A DNA stretch of 64,000 nucleotides, from contig NZ_LIXJ01000028.1 in assembly GCF_001905795.1 (NCBI RefSeq), positions 2,284 to 66,283 of the forward strand, written 5' to 3'. The translations under genes were made by a program, and so were the position numbers. Below, piece by piece: positions 61,191 to 64,000 of the stretch. Origin of the DNA: Streptomyces sp. CB01580. Lineage in GTDB: Bacteria; Actinomycetota; Actinomycetes; Streptomycetales; Streptomycetaceae. The notes beneath the pieces are model-generated. The model ran no database searches. It was not told the origin of the DNA and worked only from the letters and a program-made list of their open reading frames with translations. Numbering within the stretch: position 1 is the first letter of the stretch; each line of letters begins with the position of its first letter.

Positions 61191-62195
61191 ATGTCGACTC
61201 GACCACGCTCTTCCTCCGGAATCACCATCGGCGACGTGGCCGTCGCCGCCGAGGTCTCACGCTCCACGGTGTCACGCGCTTTCAGCCGTCCCGAGCTGCT
61301 CAGCCGCGAGACCGTCGAACACGTCCGGGCCGTCGCGGAGCGGCTCGGCTACATGGTCAACCCTGCGGCACGGGCACTGTCGACCGGACGGTTCGGCAAC
61401 ATCGCCATGGTCGTGCCCGACGTGGCGAACCCGTTCTTCCCGCCCATGGTGCGCACGGTGCAGGCACGGGCCGAGCAGGCCGACCTGGCCGTCTTCCTCG
61501 GGGACTCGGACGAGTCCGCCGCCCGGGAGGCCAAACTGGCCGCCCGGTTCAGCCCGCAGGTGGACGGGTTCATCCTGGCCTCCTCGCGGCTCGAGGCAGA
61601 GGTGGTGCGGGAGTTGGCCGCCGGCCGCCCGACCGTCCTGGTCAACCGGGACATCGAGGGGATTCCCCGGGTGCTCATCGACTCCTCGGGCGGGATGATC
61701 GAGGGGGTCGTGCACCTCAAGCGACTGGGGCACCGCAAGATCTCCTATCTCGCCGGCCCGCGCGATTCCTGGTCCGACCAGCAGCGCCGGGCGGCCATCC
61801 GGCAGGCAGCCGCCGACGTGGGCGTGCACGTCGAGATCGTCGAGGTCGGACGCCCCAGCTACGCGGCGGGCCGGGACGCCGTGTCCGCGCTGGTGGAATC
61901 GGGGGCGACGGCAGCGGTCGCGTTCGACGACGTGGTCTCCCAGGGGGTGCTGGCCGGCCTGGAGCTGCGGGGCATCAACGTGCCCGACGATTTCGGCCTC
62001 ATGGGCTGCGACGACACGCTCGCCGCGCTCACCACACCGGCCATGACCAGCGTGTCGGCCGCGTCGGCCACCGCGGGAACCGCGGCGGCCGACCTCCTGG
62101 TGCGCATGCTGGAGACGGGGCGCACGGAACCGGAACGGCTGACCGTCGCCACCCACCTGGTGATCCGCGCCACCACGGGACCCGCGCCGAGGTGA
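61191..62195 (+). CDS. LacI-family transcriptional regulator
   Basis: The ATG at 61191 follows AAGGTG. The 334-residue protein has the LacI headpiece (ITIGDVAVAAEVSRSTVSRA then FSRPELLSRETVEHVRAVAE and hinge VNPAARALSTGRFGNIAMVV). The sugar-binding domain has VPDVANPFFPPMVRTVQARA, GHRKISYLAGPRDSWSDQQR, ALVESGATAAVAFDDVVSQG and FGLMGCDDTLAALTTPAMTS. It is divergent from nagB. The identical operators before nagB and before the 62270 oxidoreductase gene make it the likely repressor of the whole locus, relieved by an amino-sugar phosphate or related ligand. Confidence 0.94.
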   Translation: MSTRPRSSSGITIGDVAVAAEVSRSTVSRAFSRPELLSRETVEHVRAVAERLGYMVNPAARALSTGRFGNIAMVVPDVANPFFPPMVRTVQARAEQADLAVFLGDSDESAAREAKLAARFSPQVDGFILASSRLEAEVVRELAAGRPTVLVNRDIEGIPRVLIDSSGGMIEGVVHLKRLGHRKISYLAGPRDSWSDQQRRAAIRQAAADVGVHVEIVEVGRPSYAAGRDAVSALVESGATAAVAFDDVVSQGVLAGLELRGINVPDDFGLMGCDDTLAALTTPAMTSVSAASATAGTAAADLLVRMLETGRTEPERLTVATHLVIRATTGPAPR

Positions 62196-62202
62196 CGGAT
62201 GC

Positions 62203-62229
62203 GTTACGGCAGAACTTTCTCTGCGTAAC
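62203..62229 (+). terminator. hairpin after the LacI-type gene
   Basis: GTTACGGCAGA and TCTCTGCGTAAC pair with one bulge across a short loop, 8 bases after the regulator's stop. It would separate the regulator from the next transcript. Confidence 0.5.
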
Positions 62230-62239
62230 CCGTTGACGA

Positions 62240-62253
62240 TGCAAACGGTTGCA
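62240..62253. promoter_or_regulatory. LacI-type operator before the Gfo/Idh/MocA gene
   Basis: TGCAAACGGTTGCA, within the longer ATGCAAACGGTTGCAT (62239-62254), lies 16 bases before the oxidoreductase start. It is the reverse complement of the site at 61145-61158. Confidence 0.75.
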
Positions 62254-62269
62254 TGTTTCAGTTCGGGCC

Positions 62270-63277
62270 ATGACACGGATCGTTGTTGCAGGTGCAGCCC
62301 ATCCTCATGTCGACTACGTGCTCGACGAAGTGAGCCGGTCCCCGGATCTGCAGTTGATTGCCGTCGCCGATCCCGTACGCGAGTTGGCCGAAAAGTGCGC
62401 TGCGCCGTACGGGGCGCGTGTCTTCACCGATCACCGCCGGATGTTCGATGAGGTGCGGGCCGATGTGGTCGTGACGGCAGGCGTCTACGGCGACCGGGGC
62501 CGGATCGTCGTCGACGCGTTGGACGCCGGCTGCCATGTGCTGGCGGACAAGCCCTTGTGCACCACCCTCGACGAGGTCGATGCCATCGCCTCGGCGGCCC
62601 GGCGCAGCGGACGTCATGTGGTGCTGATGCTGGAGAAGCGGTACTACCCGGAGACGCTCGCCGCGCTCGAGCTGGTGCAGGCGGGCACACTCGGGAAGAT
62701 CACCGGCGTGCTGTCCTCCGCGCCGCACAAGCTCAACCGGCCCCAGCGGCCCGGTTGGTTCTTCGACCGGGCCCGCTACGGAGGCATCCTGGCCGACCTG
62801 GTCGTCCACGACATCGATGCCGCCTTGTGCTTCACCGGCCTCACCACCGGCACCGTGCGGGGAAACGTCGCCGGCACGGTGCCCGGGACGACGGGCTTCG
62901 CCCCCTACGGCGTCGCGACCTTCACGGGCGCGGGTGTCCTGGTCACGGCCGAGGTCAGCTGGATGACCCCGGCGGCCTCCGCGGTGCACGGCGACTACCG
63001 GATGCGGCTGGTCGGCACCCGCGGCACCGCCGACCTGCTGTGGGCGCGTCGCCGTCTGGTGGTGACCACCGACGAGGACGCCACGCACGACGTCGAACTG
63101 GCCGAGGGCTTTCGGCCCGCCCAGCTCCCCCTGCGGGCCCTGGCACAGGGTGCGGCGCCCGACATCTCCACCGGTCACAGCCTTCTGGCCACCCGGCTGG
63201 CGCTGCTGGCTCAGCAGTCCGCCGACGCCGACGGCACGAGCATCGCCTGGTCGGCGCCCCCTGCCCGTTCCCTCTGA
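62270..63277 (+). CDS. Gfo/Idh/MocA family oxidoreductase
   Basis: The ATG at 62270 starts a 335-residue protein (MTRIVVAGAAHPHVDYVLDE). The N-terminal Rossmann domain has an altered GxGxxG (VVAGAAHPH) and the conserved DKPLCTTLDEVDAI (position of the EKP motif). The C-terminal domain has RARYGGILADLVVHDIDAAL (with the active-site His of DxxxH) and YGVATFTGAGVLVTAEVSWM. It probably oxidises or reduces a sugar or sugar derivative with NAD(P). Its operator and neighbours place it in the amino-sugar locus. About 70 bases separate it from a second member of the family. Confidence 0.9.
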   Translation: MTRIVVAGAAHPHVDYVLDEVSRSPDLQLIAVADPVRELAEKCAAPYGARVFTDHRRMFDEVRADVVVTAGVYGDRGRIVVDALDAGCHVLADKPLCTTLDEVDAIASAARRSGRHVVLMLEKRYYPETLAALELVQAGTLGKITGVLSSAPHKLNRPQRPGWFFDRARYGGILADLVVHDIDAALCFTGLTTGTVRGNVAGTVPGTTGFAPYGVATFTGAGVLVTAEVSWMTPAASAVHGDYRMRLVGTRGTADLLWARRRLVVTTDEDATHDVELAEGFRPAQLPLRALAQGAAPDISTGHSLLATRLALLAQQSADADGTSIAWSAPPARSL

Positions 63278-63347
63278 CCCCCTCCCTCCAACGCCCTGTG
63301 CGTGAGCCGCGCAAACCTCAGTACCTCTCGAAAGTGACGGAACAACC

Positions 63348-64000
63348 ATGCGTTTCGCCTTGCTGGGCGCCGGTGTCATCGGTGCCGTACATGCCCGGTT
63401 GATCAGCACGCTCCACGAGAGCGATCCCCGGACCGAGCTCGCCGCCGTCATCGACAGCGACCTGGACAAGGCCACGACCCTGGCCAAGGAGCACAACTCC
63501 CGTGCCTATGCCGACGCCGCCGAGGCGTACGCCGCCGAGGAGATCGACGCGGTCGCCGTGTGTCTGCCCAGTGCCCTGCACGCGGACGCGGCGATCGAGG
63601 CGCTGGACGCGGGCAAGCACGTACTCATCGAAAAGCCCGTGGACATCACGCTGGACGCGGCCGATCGGATCATTGCCGCCCAGCGTCGCAGCGGCCGCAC
63701 GGTGTCCGTCATCAGCCAGCGCCGCTTCCAGCCGGCGGCGGCGTTCATCAAGGACGCTGTGGACGCGGGACGGCTGGGACGCACCACCTCGGGGATCGCC
63801 GAGTCGGCGTTCTTCCGCCCGCAGGCCTACTACGACTCCGGTGACTGGCGCGGCACGGCGGCGGTCGACGGCGGCGGCGCGCTGATGAACCAGGGCATCC
63901 ACGCCCTGGACCTGCTGTTGTGGATGCTGGGCAAGCCGGTGCAGGTCAGTGCGCAGACCGGTCGGGTGGCTCACCAGGACATCGAGGTGGAGGACCTGGC
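63348..64000 (+). CDS. Gfo/Idh/MocA family oxidoreductase, cut by the window end
   Basis: The ATG at 63348 starts MRFALLGAGVIGAVHARLIS with the intact nucleotide motif GAGVIG. It continues EIDAVAVCLPSALHADAAIE, AGKHVLIEKPVDITLDAADR (EKP motif), VISQRRFQPAAAFIKDAVDA and GGGALMNQGIHALDLLLWML (catalytic Asp-x-x-x-His region near residue 185). It lies about 70 bases after the first oxidoreductase and is probably cotranscribed. The window ends at about residue 217 of an expected 350-390. Confidence 0.92.
   Translation, partial: MRFALLGAGVIGAVHARLISTLHESDPRTELAAVIDSDLDKATTLAKEHNSRAYADAAEAYAAEEIDAVAVCLPSALHADAAIEALDAGKHVLIEKPVDITLDAADRIIAAQRRSGRTVSVISQRRFQPAAAFIKDAVDAGRLGRTTSGIAESAFFRPQAYYDSGDWRGTAAVDGGGALMNQGIHALDLLLWMLGKPVQVSAQTGRVAHQDIEVEDL

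Noticed and set aside
1..64000. CRISPR arrays, rRNA or tRNA genes
   Set aside because: No regularly spaced repeats, tRNA-like cloverleaf with GTTCRA-type arm or rRNA signature was noticed by eye. A tRNAscan or CRISPR search was not possible here.

Overview
The window is chromosomal DNA from a Streptomyces or very close actinomycete. The evidence is the very high GC content, GTG starts, GTGA/ATGA stop-start overlaps, PP2C/SpoIIE-type and ECF-sigma regulators, and IS4, IS630 and IS701 remnants typical of that group. The dense gene debris (over 20 truncated or frameshifted genes) suggests a chromosome arm or other accessory region.

1-9.7 kb is a graveyard. It holds a truncated IS630 transposase, a twice-frameshifted methyltransferase and a HAD phosphatase relic. 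It also holds a relic transposon (5165-8613) with matching IS4-type ends and a 6-bp flanking repeat. The transposase of that element is split into N- and C-terminal pieces around cargo: a lipoprotein gene, a citrate synthase relic and two fragments of one uncharacterised CxxC family. Intact genes here are few: a DUF1269-like membrane protein, a secreted I36-like protein, the lipoprotein and one hypothetical protein.

9.9-11.4 kb carries an ECF sigma factor and a Met/His-rich membrane protein, probably linked to metals. 11.6-17.2 kb is the decayed edge of a biosynthetic cluster: a P450 without its haem region, an asparagine synthetase-like gene whose start codon reads AAG, fused fragments of an MFS exporter and siderophore-uptake genes, an intact alpha/beta hydrolase, and an EctB-like diaminobutyrate aminotransferase relic.

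17.3-41.2 kb is an intact, tightly coupled minus-strand hybrid NRPS-PKS operon. In transcription order it encodes: a SyrP-like Fe(II)/2-oxoglutarate dioxygenase; an Asp-type A-T loading protein; KS-vestigial AT-ACP-C; a vestigial C-A-T-E-E' protein whose A pocket is acidic (basic substrate, perhaps diaminobutyrate); a heterodimeric ABC exporter; an MbtH-like protein; T-C; a type II thioesterase; an SDR; degenerate C-A-T with a Thr-type pocket; an ATP-grasp ligase; and a membrane desaturase. The inferred backbone contains beta-hydroxy-Asp, a malonate unit, a D-configured basic residue and Thr. There is no cis thioesterase, so release is unexplained.

41.8-58.1 kb is mixed accessory DNA. It holds a PP2C phosphatase, a GNAT enzyme, LysR, a TetR/NADP-oxidoreductase divergent pair, a thioredoxin/reductase-like pair, an LLM flavoprotein, a methyltransferase, PPK2, an ArsR-like regulator with tandem palindromic operators, an AraC/VOC pair and many relics. 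58.3-64 kb is a coherent amino-sugar catabolic locus: GH20 hexosaminidase, NagB, a LacI regulator and two Gfo/Idh/MocA oxidoreductases. The same 14-bp operator lies before nagB/lacI and before the first oxidoreductase.
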